Program-made: the position numbers and the translations under genes
The notes under the pieces: model-generated
Seen by the model: only the letters and a program-made list of their open reading frames with translations
Told to the model about the DNA's origin: nothing
Databases searched by the model: none
In this document: piece after piece, positions 44,110-52,594 of the stretch
Position numbering within the stretch: the first letter of the stretch is position 1
How the letters are laid out: the number at the start of each line of letters is the position of its first letter
Source: Microvirga sp. TS319
Lineage (GTDB): Bacteria > Pseudomonadota > Alphaproteobacteria > Rhizobiales > Beijerinckiaceae
Reading direction: 5' to 3'
DNA: 64,000 bases
NCBI RefSeq assembly: GCF_041276405.1
Contig: NZ_JBGGGT010000001.1
Span: 975,501 to 1,039,500 of the forward strand

Positions 44110-45080
44110 TGTGTTCCATCCTGCTTGAGCCGCGAAGAGAAAGCATGTGGTGTGATATGACTCGTCCGGACGGCTTCCATGACGATAGGCATTGGAGGGC
44201 TCTCAGCCTCCTTCGGGAGCCATCCCTCCGACGTCTCGGCCAACAACTCCGTCGCTGCCCAACCGATCAACTGCCCGTCCTGCCATATTTCACTGCCTAG
44301 ATAGATCGCCGTTGCACGGCGGTGCGCCGACTGCAGTCGGAGATTCGCACTCTCGATTGCGGTGATCGTTCCGTCGGCTGTCACGTGGACACGGTCTCTG
44401 GCCGAGAGACGGATCGGAGTGCGTTGCCGCACGAAGAGCAGACGGGTACTCGTCGGCGCTCCTGCAAGATGGGACCAGGCGAGATCTGCGAGCTTTTCCG
44501 CAAATGACCCTGCTGAGAAGATCGAGTTGTGCAACAAGACAAGTTGAGCGACATCCGATCTGCGCTCGGCCACACCGCAATCCGTACGTCGCGCCACGCG
44601 AACGCTGTTGCCAAAGCCGATGCGGCCTGACGTGTCCATGGCGATCAACCCTGCGTCGATCTCCGGGCACTCGGAAAGAGCCGCATCGATGGCATCCTGA
44701 GGCGCTTCTCCTGCCGCGAGACGAGCCAGTACCGCCTGATTGAGCGGCATCCCGTGGATGTCAGGCGTGTTGGGGAGACGGTGGCCAGTAACGAAGCCTA
44801 CCTTGTTCATGCCAGGAAGAAACTGCTCGAGAGGTTCAGGCCGATCCGGCCCGCTTGAGATCGCAGCCGCATAACGGGCCTGGCTCCAATCTTGGGGCAA
44901 ATCGAGCTTGCCGATCCCGCCTCTCTGGGTCGTGCGGTACTGCACATGCCCCTGATTGTCCAGGATTGCGAAGACAGCGAATCCTCCGATAGCGCCGTGG
45001 CCGAGAAGCTCGGCACCGAGGATCGCGGCCTGAACCGCCGCACCTGCATTCTCACCTCTTGCCGCTACTCCAAGCGTCAT
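44106..45080 (-). CDS. Protein of unknown function, first gene of the D-amino-acid operon
   Basis: A 324-residue soluble protein without signal peptide. It starts VAARGENAGAAVQAAILGAE and continues with HGAIGGFAVFAIL, a layout that reminds me of DUF6963 proteins and, less closely, of Ntn-hydrolase-like proteins. I cannot confirm either. Other visible features are GFVTGHRLPN, a DAGLIAMDTSGRIGFGNS segment and a final third with VHVTADGTITAIESANLRL. It overlaps tetR by four bases and is the gene nearest the promoter, so it should be expressed whenever the operon is induced. A processing enzyme for the imported compound is one idea. Confidence 0.6.
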   Translation of the reverse strand: MTLGVAARGENAGAAVQAAILGAELLGHGAIGGFAVFAILDNQGHVQYRTTQRGGIGKLDLPQDWSQARYAAAISSGPDRPEPLEQFLPGMNKVGFVTGHRLPNTPDIHGMPLNQAVLARLAAGEAPQDAIDAALSECPEIDAGLIAMDTSGRIGFGNSVRVARRTDCGVAERRSDVAQLVLLHNSIFSAGSFAEKLADLAWSHLAGAPTSTRLLFVRQRTPIRLSARDRVHVTADGTITAIESANLRLQSAHRRATAIYLGSEIWQDGQLIGWAATELLAETSEGWLPKEAESPPMPIVMEAVRTSHITPHAFSSRLKQDGTH

Positions 45081-45135
45081 TGCCTTAATCCGCTTTTTTC
45101 ACCGCAGAAACGGCGAGCCTGCATGACTGATGCGT

Positions 45136-45157
45136 AATGTGACCACACGGTCACATT
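45136..45157. promoter_or_regulatory. Likely TetR operator at the operon promoter
   Basis: A perfect inverted repeat: arms AATGTGACC and GGTCACATT separated by ACAC. On the minus strand a TTGACA (45165-45160) lies just upstream and the repeat fills the space where the -10 element should be, 56 bases before the start codon at 45080. The same site also lies 240 bases upstream of the divergent isochorismatase-like gene and could affect it. Confidence 0.78.
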
Positions 45158-45400
45158 CTTGTCAACGGAGCGGAGATCGGAAAAATTTCGATAGGGAGCC
45201 CCTCACTTCGTCTTTCTACGGGCTGAAACAATTCGCTCGCGCGAGTAATCGGGAAACAGATTTCTTCTCTGCGCCCTTCACCGTGCATGAATTTCCTAAG
45301 GATGACGCGAAAAAAGCATTCTCATTCTACTTGCCGATACACTGCCGATCGACCTCTAATGCATGTCTTCACCATCTGCGCAAGAAAGAGGACATGAACA

Positions 45401-46183
45401 ATGACAGCGACAACCTCCCGCCGTGAGCTGCTCGCCGTAGCCGCAGGGCTCGCCGCAACAACCGCCGTCGGATCCCAGGTCTCCGCTCAGGAAAGCCAGA
45501 AGACATTTACGCCTGCCCCGATCCCCGAGCTCGCGCCGCAATGGAAGAAGCTCAACCTCGCCGAGATCCTGAAGCGGCCGGCCGCGTTCGCCTCGATCAG
45601 CCAGAACAACTCCCTCTATCGCCCATGGGGTGCCCAAGCGGCCGAGCGGCAGTGGGAACGGGGCACCATCGAGGCAACCGTCAAGGCCGCCGAAGCCGCC
45701 CGAAGAGCCGCCAACTTCAAGTCGTTCAGCTGGATCGGGTACTCGGTCTTCCGGGAAAATTACCCGCAATCGATCTTCGACAAGGTCCAGTACGAGACCT
45801 GGGTCGAAGGTCTGACTTTCGACGAGGCGAAGAAGAAGGCCGACAATGAGCTCGTCGACGAGTTGAAAGCGCTGGTCCAGCCGGGCGACCTCCAGTTCAA
45901 CGAACTCGCTCTTCAGACGGCGTTTGTCGGAACCCAGCTTCCGCTCGAGCTGTCGCGCAATAAAATCGAGGTCATCGTTCTGACGGGCATCCACCTCGAT
46001 TGGTGCATCGAAGGCAATGCCCGGGCTGCCCGAGACAACGGCTATCTCCCGATCGTCATCGGCGACGCGACCGCAACGCAGAAGCCTGAGCAGCAAGCGG
46101 CCGCCTACGAGCGGATCAACAATTTCTTCGCGCCCGTGATCTCATCGGATCACTTCGTCAGGCTCCTGTCCCAGCCGGCTTGA
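45401..46183 (+). CDS. Tat-exported isochorismatase-like cysteine hydrolase
   Basis: A 260-residue protein. The N-terminus is a twin-arginine-like signal (SRRELLAVAAGLAATTA, cleavage near residue 29). The C-terminal half has TAFVGTQLPLEL and IEVIVLTGIHLDWCIEGNARAARDNGY, the isochorismatase fold with the nucleophile Cys in DWC. The position that normally carries the catalytic Lys, a few residues before the AF-x-GT element, appears to be Leu (FNELALQTAF), and the usual N-terminal Asp motif is hard to see. It may have altered chemistry. AGAGGAC precedes the ATG by about eight bases. It is divergent from the D-amino-acid operon and could share its control. Confidence 0.72.
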   Translation: MTATTSRRELLAVAAGLAATTAVGSQVSAQESQKTFTPAPIPELAPQWKKLNLAEILKRPAAFASISQNNSLYRPWGAQAAERQWERGTIEATVKAAEAARRAANFKSFSWIGYSVFRENYPQSIFDKVQYETWVEGLTFDEAKKKADNELVDELKALVQPGDLQFNELALQTAFVGTQLPLELSRNKIEVIVLTGIHLDWCIEGNARAARDNGYLPIVIGDATATQKPEQQAAAYERINNFFAPVISSDHFVRLLSQPA

Positions 46184-46209
46184 AACGGAACGGCGCCCCG
46201 ATACAGCCA

Positions 46210-46233
46210 AGCCAGCCCCGGCTGAGGCTGGCT
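46210..46233 (+). terminator. Terminator of the isochorismatase-like gene
   Basis: Arms AGCCAGCC and GGCTGGCT around CCGGCTGA, 27 bases after the stop, followed by CTTCATT. Confidence 0.6.
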
Positions 46234-46310
46234 CTTCATTGAAGCCGCTGCAAGCCCGGTCCAAGTGGATCATGCCTGCAGTACGGTCGTGATAGGAACC
46301 CGAGTTTACC

Positions 46311-46530
46311 CTATGGATTGCTCAGGATCGCCACAGCGTAGGTGCAGGGCGCGGCACTCTCGTTCTTGAACACGCAGTCGCTCGGCGGTCCCAACTCGAG
46401 ACAATCCCCCTCCTCCGTTTCATGACGGGCCGAGCCCTTCAGGAAGACGAGGGATCCACTCAGCACCCAGATCAACTGCCGCATGAATGTAGGCCGAGGC
46501 CGGCATCGGGATCTCGGCTCCCACTCCCAA
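46311..46530 (-). pseudogene. C-terminal cupin remnant of an XRE-type regulator
   Basis: On the minus strand one frame reads MRQLIWVLSGSLVFLKGSAR, then GDCLELGPPSDCVFKNE and PCTYAVAILSNP before a TAG at 46313-46311. This is the cupin half of XRE/cupin transcription regulators, where the normal protein has a VLSG-x-L turn and GDCLELGPP. A few more residues fit upstream (PWEWEP), but the helix-turn-helix half is gone. It is too short to stand out as an open frame. Confidence 0.55.
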
Positions 46531-46612
46531 GGCAGATGAGGCTTGTCACTTGGGTGCGGTCACGCAAAAATTGGAGCGGACCTTGCCATCCTAGGACCTG
46601 GACAGCAGCCTG

Positions 46613-48049
46613 ATGGATCTGACCAGCGCATTCTCATGGGCGAGCCTTTACCTGATGTCCGAGTGGATCATCAGGGTACTGATGCTGGCGATCATCCCGT
46701 CCCGCCGGTCTCCCGAAGCCGCAAAGGGGTGGCTGCTGTTTGGGTTTTTTCTGCCCTGGCCGGCGCTCGCCCTCTATCTTCTCATTGGGCGGCCTGACTA
46801 CCCGAAATGGCGGCGCATGCAATTCGCGAAACTGCCCCATGTGCTCAAACGGGAAGTCGCCCGCGTGAGAGAGCTCAATGCCCGCCAAGAGCCGAATCTG
46901 CCATCCAACTTGGCGCAAGCCGCTCGGCTGATCCAAAATCTTGGCCATTTCCCAGCTCTGAACGGCAACGGAGCCGACCTTCTTGATCAATATGATGAGA
47001 CCCTCGAGCGCATCGCAGCCGACATCGACGCCGCCACTGATCACGTCCATCTGCTCTTTTACATCTTCGCCTTTGACACCAGCGGCAAAACGATCATCGC
47101 GGCCCTGGCGCGTGCCGTCGAGCGGGGCGTCGTATGCAGGGTCCTCATCGATGCGCTGGGCTCGCACGCCTGGGCCCCACAGGTCATCAAGGCTCTCGTA
47201 GGGGTTGGCGTATCAGCCCATCTCGTGCTTCCCGTCAGGTTGCTGCGCCGCAGATCGACCCGTGCCGACCTGCGGAACCACCGCAAGATCGCCGTGATCG
47301 ACGGTCAGATCGGGTATGTCGGGTCCCAGAACATCGTTGACGCCGACTTCAACCCGCGTGTCACCAACCAGGAGCTTGTCGTCCGGGTCCGCGGACCTGT
47401 CGTACTTGAGCTGCAAGCCGTCTTCGTGGCCGACTGGTTCCTTGAGACGGACCAGGTGCTCAAGGAGCCTGGCCTGTTCCCGGATCCGGTCCACGGCGGC
47501 AATGTTGTTGCACAAGCCCTGCCGAGCGGCCCAGACTATCCTGCGGCTGGGGTCGAACGTGTCATCGAGGCCTTCATTCATGGAGCCCGGGAAAAGGTCG
47601 TGATCACAACGCCGTACTTTGTCCCGAGCGAGGCGCTGCTTCATGCGCTGGAAACGGCGGTACTGCGCGGAGTTGAGGTCCATATTGTGTTGTCGAAGCC
47701 TGTTGACCAAATGCTGGTTCATCTGGCGCAACGCTCTTACTACACGGAGCTTCTCGAGGCCGGGATCAAGATCCACCTTTACCGGGACAAGCTCCTCCAC
47801 GCCAAGCACCTGAGTATCGACCAGGATATTGCCCTGATTGGATCGAGCAACATGGATATGCGCTCGTTCACGCTAAATTCCGAGATCAGCCTGGTGCTAT
47901 TCGACCGCGAACTGACGGCGCGGCTCATCGACGTGCAAGCCCGCTACTTCGCGAGCTCCGATCTCCTGCGAGGCGAACAGTGGAAGTCGCGCTCGTTTGC
48001 AAGGAAAATTATCGAGAACATCGCCCGCCTCCTCACGCCTCTTTTGTGA
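46613..48049 (+). CDS. cls: Cardiolipin synthase (phospholipase D family)
   Basis: A 478-residue membrane enzyme. Two N-terminal helices (about residues 10-28 and 38-58), a linker, and two phospholipase D domains follow. The first HKD motif reads HRKIAVIDGQIGYVGSQN and the second HAKHLSIDQDIALIGSSN, each with the His, Lys and Asp in place. Length and layout match bacterial ClsA-type enzymes, which make cardiolipin from two phosphatidylglycerols at the inner membrane. I see no operon partner. The gene converges on the nag operon. Confidence 0.9.
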   Translation: MDLTSAFSWASLYLMSEWIIRVLMLAIIPSRRSPEAAKGWLLFGFFLPWPALALYLLIGRPDYPKWRRMQFAKLPHVLKREVARVRELNARQEPNLPSNLAQAARLIQNLGHFPALNGNGADLLDQYDETLERIAADIDAATDHVHLLFYIFAFDTSGKTIIAALARAVERGVVCRVLIDALGSHAWAPQVIKALVGVGVSAHLVLPVRLLRRRSTRADLRNHRKIAVIDGQIGYVGSQNIVDADFNPRVTNQELVVRVRGPVVLELQAVFVADWFLETDQVLKEPGLFPDPVHGGNVVAQALPSGPDYPAAGVERVIEAFIHGAREKVVITTPYFVPSEALLHALETAVLRGVEVHIVLSKPVDQMLVHLAQRSYYTELLEAGIKIHLYRDKLLHAKHLSIDQDIALIGSSNMDMRSFTLNSEISLVLFDRELTARLIDVQARYFASSDLLRGEQWKSRSFARKIIENIARLLTPLL

Positions 48050-48114
48050 TGCGTTGGCACTGCGATTTTTCCTTTGACGTCTGAGTGAATGACGATGGCA
48101 GCTCGGCCGGCGCC

Positions 48115-48149
48115 TCGGCGATGAGCAACGCAAAATCGCTCATCGCCGA
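48115..48149. terminator. Bidirectional stem-loop between cls and the nag operon
   Basis: Perfect 12-base arms TCGGCGATGAGC and GCTCATCGCCGA around AACGCAAAATC, in the 117-base gap between convergent genes. A short A-run on the plus-strand right side would give a T-run for minus-strand transcripts before the hairpin only, so termination is probably partial. Confidence 0.6.
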
Positions 48150-48166
48150 TAAAAGACCGGCGCGTT

Positions 48167-49363
48167 TCACTTGCCTTTCTTGGAGCCGATCTCCTCGTCC
48201 CAGCGACGGAACGCGACGACCATTTTTTCGGGGGGCAGCGGCAATTCGATCGGATTCCCGCTGATCAGTTCCGCATATTCGGGCCGGCCGAACTCCCTGA
48301 TGACGTCCTGGCTTTCCTTGGGCGCCATGGAGAGCGGCACGTTCTTTACGGCAGGCCCCGGATAAAGGTATCCCTCATCGTAGGAGAAAGCCTGCTGCTC
48401 GGGCTTGAGCAAAAAGGCCATCAGGTCGACGAGGACAGCGAGCTTCTCATCCGCGACACCCTTGGGCACGACCATGAAGAATGCATCGGAGACCCAGTGA
48501 AAGCCTTTGAGAGTTCCGATCCGGGCACTCTTCGGCACGATGCCGAGCGCGCGCGGGTTGATGTCCCAGCCCGTCGTGGAGATGATGATATCGCGGGAAC
48601 CTTCCCCGAACTCCTTCATCGTGGCCGTGGTTCCGGAGGGATAGTATTCGATGGAAGAGTTCAATTCGCGCAGATAAGACCAGGTTTTCTCCCAACCGTT
48701 GACGGGATCCATCGGATCCTTGTCTCCAAGGATATAAGGCAGTCCCATCATGAAGGTTCGGCCCGGCCCCGAATTGGCAGGACGGGCATACATGAAGCGG
48801 CTGGGATGCGCCTTCGCCCAGGCGAGCAGTTCTTCCGCGGTCGTCGGCACATCCTTCACGCGTTCGGGCGCATATTCGAGGAGCGGACCGGACGGATAGT
48901 AGTTGATCACCACTCCATAGCCTTGGCCCTGGGCCCGATGCAGGTTCAAAGCGGCAGGCTCGTAATTCTCCTCGATGCCAGGGAACTTGTCGGCATAGGT
49001 GGGAAGGAGCTTGATCCAGAGGCCCTGGTCCAGTCCGGCCGCGAGACCGTCGCTTCCCGTCAGCACCATGTCGATATCAATGCGGCCGGCGTTCTGCTGG
49101 GCCTTGACCTTGGACGCCAGCTCGGGGGCCGGTGCCTTGACGTAGGTGATACGGGACACGAGGTCGGGCTTGGCCTTCCGGTACTCCTCGAAGGCCTTCT
49201 GCATCAGCGCAAGAGCGCCGCCCACATCGATCACGTTGAGTGCTACAGGCGATTTCGGAAGAGCAAGTCCCTGGGCGCGGGCGCCCGTGGAGGCCAGGAC
49301 GGCCATACTGGCAGCGCCCCCAATGAGTGTACGGCGATCGATGTGCTTCTGCTGACCTTCCAT
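48167..49363 (-). CDS. Extracellular substrate-binding protein 1 of the nag operon
   Basis: A 398-residue family 1 binding protein, probably Tat-exported (DRRTLIGGAASMAVLAS, cleavage near residue 31). VALNVIDVGGALALMQKAF starts the first lobe. VLTGSDGLAAGLDQGLW and GPGRTFMMGLPYILGDKDPM are shared almost word for word with the second binding protein at 50563-51753. By eye about 60 percent of residues agree. It is the last gene of the lacI-nagB-SBP-nagA-SBP operon. The sugar is presumably an amino sugar or its oligomer. No permease or ATPase lies in this operon. ATG 49363 follows GGGGAAG. Confidence 0.85.
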   Translation of the reverse strand: MEGQQKHIDRRTLIGGAASMAVLASTGARAQGLALPKSPVALNVIDVGGALALMQKAFEEYRKAKPDLVSRITYVKAPAPELASKVKAQQNAGRIDIDMVLTGSDGLAAGLDQGLWIKLLPTYADKFPGIEENYEPAALNLHRAQGQGYGVVINYYPSGPLLEYAPERVKDVPTTAEELLAWAKAHPSRFMYARPANSGPGRTFMMGLPYILGDKDPMDPVNGWEKTWSYLRELNSSIEYYPSGTTATMKEFGEGSRDIIISTTGWDINPRALGIVPKSARIGTLKGFHWVSDAFFMVVPKGVADEKLAVLVDLMAFLLKPEQQAFSYDEGYLYPGPAVKNVPLSMAPKESQDVIREFGRPEYAELISGNPIELPLPPEKMVVAFRRWDEEIGSKKGK

Positions 49364-49443
49364 GTCTTCTTCCCCTTCTGGTTTGTTACACGACACGCGT
49401 TCCGGCCGATGACGTCCTTCTTCAGCGCATATCGACCCAGCCG

Positions 49444-50466
49444 CTACGTTCGACGATGCACGGTGCCTCCGTGTTCGACCTGCAGAATCTCTCCATCCTC
49501 AGACCAGCTGACATGCCCCGCCGGGGGGATGGGTAATCCGTGTGCTCTCAATGCCGGAGCCAGCATCGATCGAGGATTATCGCAGGCCATCCGGATCGCC
49601 TCTTCAGGGCTTGCGAGCTGCCATCGCACGACGTTACCGACTGCCTGGTCCAGGGTCAGCGCGGAGCCGGCAAGATAACGGCTGCCCGGCAGCCGGACAC
49701 TGCCGTCCGTCCCATGCTCGATGTCCATTCCGGCGAAGGAATAGCGTCCAGGGCAAGCGGCAGCGGCGGAAACCGCATCCGACACCAAAATGGAGCGATC
49801 GATCCCTTTCGCACGAAGCATCGTTTTCAGCGCCGGTCGTGGGAGATGAATGCCATCGGCGATGAAGCTCGCATGCAAGTGCTCCTCGGCGAGCTGGGCA
49901 AAGATCGTGTTGTCGAGTTTATGCAGCGTCTGCGGAACGCCGTTGCCGAGATGCGTGGACATGCGTGCACCCGCCTCAGCCGCCATCGCAACCGTATCCG
50001 CATCGGCGGAAGAATGGCCGACAGCGACGATCTTCCCGGCCCTACTCAGCACTCGAATGACGGCTTCGCTGCCCGGCAGCTCGGGCGCGAGTGTCACGAG
50101 GAGAATCGGCCGCGACAGGTCCGCTTCGAGCCCGAAGACAAGTTCGGCGTCTGGCGCCGTCATAGCCTGCGGCGGATGACAACCCGCATAACCATCCGCT
50201 GGGTTCAAGAAAGGGCCTTCGAGATGGTATCCCGGCACCATGATCGGGCCCAGCCGGCTCTCCGCCACCGCGCGGTCCAGTGCGGCAAAGCGTTTGGCCA
50301 GGTCCTCGGCAGACGCTGTGATGATCGTTGGCAGGCAGGTCGTCACCCCCGTACCGAGCATCGCCGCAAGAGCACGATCCAGCGCATCCGCGTCCAGATC
50401 CGGCGCATTGAAGTCGACCCCGGCGAAGCCGTTGACCTGAAGGTCGAGAAGGCCCCTGCTCTGCAT
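49444..50466 (-). CDS. nagA: N-acetylglucosamine-6-phosphate deacetylase
   Basis: A 340-residue amidohydrolase. Metal-site residues are present: Glu in YHLEGPFLNP, His in VAVGHSSADA, His in MSTHLGNG. The catalytic Asp is in LVSDAVSAA. The N-terminus begins directly at LLDLQVNGFAGVDFN. The N-terminal beta-sandwich strands that precede this element in most NagA proteins (about 380 residues) are therefore missing. The start may be misplaced or the protein may be a short form. It removes the acetyl group from GlcNAc-6-phosphate for NagB, encoded 1.3 kb upstream. Confidence 0.85.
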   Translation of the reverse strand: MQSRGLLDLQVNGFAGVDFNAPDLDADALDRALAAMLGTGVTTCLPTIITASAEDLAKRFAALDRAVAESRLGPIMVPGYHLEGPFLNPADGYAGCHPPQAMTAPDAELVFGLEADLSRPILLVTLAPELPGSEAVIRVLSRAGKIVAVGHSSADADTVAMAAEAGARMSTHLGNGVPQTLHKLDNTIFAQLAEEHLHASFIADGIHLPRPALKTMLRAKGIDRSILVSDAVSAAAACPGRYSFAGMDIEHGTDGSVRLPGSRYLAGSALTLDQAVGNVVRWQLASPEEAIRMACDNPRSMLAPALRAHGLPIPPAGHVSWSEDGEILQVEHGGTVHRRT

Positions 50467-50562
50467 CGAGAACTCCGCTCTCGCGGTTAATCATGGGCGG
50501 CATGCGCCGCCCATGATTCCGCGTCCCGTGATTCCATGGAAAAGTGGTTGCTGGAAGAGCCG

Positions 50563-51753
50563 CTACTGCTTCATCTTCGCGCTGCCGATCTCGCGGTCCC
50601 ACTTGTCGAACATTGCCACCAGAGGCTTTGCATCGAGTGGCGGCTCAATCGGATTGTCGGCAATCATGCTCGCATATTCCGGCCGGCCGAACTTCTTGAT
50701 GGTGTCCTGGCTTTCCTTCGGGGCCATTTCGAGTGGCACCCCATGAATGGCGGGCCCCGGATACATGTAGCCGTGATCGTACATGTACGCTTGCTGCTCC
50801 GGCTTGAGAAGGTATGCGATCATCTGAAGAAGGGCATCGACCTTCTCCTGGGAAACGCCTTTGGGAATAGCCATGTAGTTGGCATCGCCCACCCAGTGGA
50901 AGCCCTTGAGGGTCGCGACCTTGAACTCCTCGGGCACGATGCCGAGATAGCGCGGGTTGATGTCCCATCCCGTCGTGGTCGCGATGATGTCGCGCGACCC
51001 CTCGCCCAGCTCCTTCATCGTTGCAGTCGTGCCGCCAGGATAGTAGTCGATGCAGCCGTCGAGTTGCTTGAGATAGGCCCACGTCTTCTCCCAGCCATTG
51101 ACGGGATCCATCGGATCCTTGTCACCCAGGAGGTAGGGGAGCCCCATCACGAATGTGCGGCCCGGTCCGGAGTTCGACGGACGCGCGTACATGAACTTGC
51201 CTGGATGCGCCTTGCACCAGGCGAGCAGCCCTTCCGCCGTATCGGGAAGGTCCTTGACGCGGTCCGGCGCATATTCGAGCAGCGGACCGGACGGATACCA
51301 GTCGATCACGAAGGCCTGCCCTCGGCCCATCTTCTGCATTGCATAGGCCCCCGGATGATAGAGCTTCTCCAGGTCCGGGAAACGATCCTGGTATTTCGGC
51401 AGGATCTCGAGCCAGATGCCCTGTTCCATGCCGGCCGCCAAGGCATCGTTGCCGGTCAGGACGAAGTCGATGTCAACACGACCTGCGTCCTGCTGCGCCT
51501 TCAACTTCGCAGCAAGCTCCGGTGCGGTCGCCTTCGTGAAAACGAAACGCGAGACGAGATCCGGATGATCCTTCTTGAAATTTTCGATGGCTGGCTGACT
51601 GATCTGGAGATCGCCAGCCACGTCGATGACATTGATGGTGAGAGGGGCTTTCGGCTTGGCCGCGGGAGTTTGGGCAAAGCTGCCGGTGGTCAGAACGACT
51701 CCAGCCGTCAGGCACGCGGCTGCACTCAACGCGTTTCTCAGTTTTGTACTCAT
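50563..51753 (-). CDS. Extracellular substrate-binding protein 2 of the nag operon
   Basis: A 396-residue family 1 binding protein with a Sec signal peptide (cleavage near residue 28, SFA). Shared blocks with the protein at 48167-49363 include GPGRTFVMGLPYLLGDKDPM, PVNGWEKTW and DINPRYLGIVP, so the two are recent paralogs, but the signal peptides differ (Sec here, Tat-like there). ATG 51753 has AGGAAGGAG upstream. The open frame extends 69 codons earlier into nagB and the intergenic gap. It follows nagB by 52 bases. Confidence 0.87.
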   Translation of the reverse strand: MSTKLRNALSAAACLTAGVVLTTGSFAQTPAAKPKAPLTINVIDVAGDLQISQPAIENFKKDHPDLVSRFVFTKATAPELAAKLKAQQDAGRVDIDFVLTGNDALAAGMEQGIWLEILPKYQDRFPDLEKLYHPGAYAMQKMGRGQAFVIDWYPSGPLLEYAPDRVKDLPDTAEGLLAWCKAHPGKFMYARPSNSGPGRTFVMGLPYLLGDKDPMDPVNGWEKTWAYLKQLDGCIDYYPGGTTATMKELGEGSRDIIATTTGWDINPRYLGIVPEEFKVATLKGFHWVGDANYMAIPKGVSQEKVDALLQMIAYLLKPEQQAYMYDHGYMYPGPAIHGVPLEMAPKESQDTIKKFGRPEYASMIADNPIEPPLDAKPLVAMFDKWDREIGSAKMKQ

Positions 51754-51805
51754 TGGACGTTGCTCCTTCCTCTGGTTGTTCTCTTGAGACCCGCCCTGGT
51801 CCGCC

Positions 51806-52579
51806 TCACTCCGGATCCCGATCTGCTCCAAGAAGAGAAGTCGATGAGAGCTTGCCGGCAGATGCAGGGTCGAGAAACACGTGGCAGGCCGGATGCCTTT
51901 GAAGGATAGACGCTGGACAAGCTGGGGTGACCGGCCCCTCCAGCGCCTTTTGAACCGCATCGGCCTTTCGCGCGTCGGGCACGGACAGGACGACGAGGTC
52001 GCTGGCCATGATCTGGCGAATACTCATGGAAATGGCGGTCTGCGGCACGTCGTCGAATGTCGGGAACCATCCTTCCCCGAATTGCTGCCGTCGGCAGACA
52101 TCATCGAGTTGAACGACGATGTATGGATCATCCACATTGAAATCGGCTGGCGGATCGTTGAAGGCGAGGTGCCCGTTCTCCCCTATGCCGGCGAAGGTCA
52201 CGTCGATCGGGTGCGCCTTGACCAAGTCCCCGATCCGTGACACCTCCGCCTTGAGATCGCGCGCATCCCCTTCGATAAAATGAAACGCGCCCAGGGTCGG
52301 GAGCTTCGACGTGAATCGTTCACGCAGATAGCGCCGGAAGCTTGCCGGATGCCTATCCGACATCCCGATATACTCATCGAGATGGAATCCTGTCACCTTC
52401 GACCAGTCGATATCCGGCTCTCGCACGAGGGCATCAAGCATTTCAAACTGGCTTGCGCCGGTTGCGATAATGATGCGAGCCCGGCCCTTTGCCGCGATCG
52501 CGTCGCGAATGGCCTGGGCGCCCATCGCGGCGGCGGCTTCTCCAAGGGCTGATTTTGTCGGATAAAGGTGGAGTTTCAT
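51806..52579 (-). CDS. nagB: Glucosamine-6-phosphate deaminase
   Basis: A 257-residue sugar isomerase-fold enzyme. [13 protein letters not shown] is the phosphate-binding loop, [21 protein letters not shown] holds the catalytic Asp, and [17 protein letters not shown] holds the His. In E. coli NagB the last motif reads with Asp before Asn-Gly-His-like residues; here it is Glu-Asn-Gly-His, as in other non-enterobacterial members. It converts glucosamine-6-phosphate to fructose-6-phosphate and ammonia. It starts 15 bases after lacI and 52 bases before the binding-protein gene. Confidence 0.9.
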   Translation of the reverse strand: MKLHLYPTKSALGEAAAAMGAQAIRDAIAAKGRARIIIATGASQFEMLDALVREPDIDWSKVTGFHLDEYIGMSDRHPASFRRYLRERFTSKLPTLGAFHFIEGDARDLKAEVSRIGDLVKAHPIDVTFAGIGENGHLAFNDPPADFNVDDPYIVVQLDDVCRRQQFGEGWFPTFDDVPQTAISMSIRQIMASDLVVLSVPDARKADAVQKALEGPVTPACPASILQRHPACHVFLDPASAGKLSSTSLLGADRDPE

Positions 52580-52594
52580 GGGGTCCTGTTCGTT

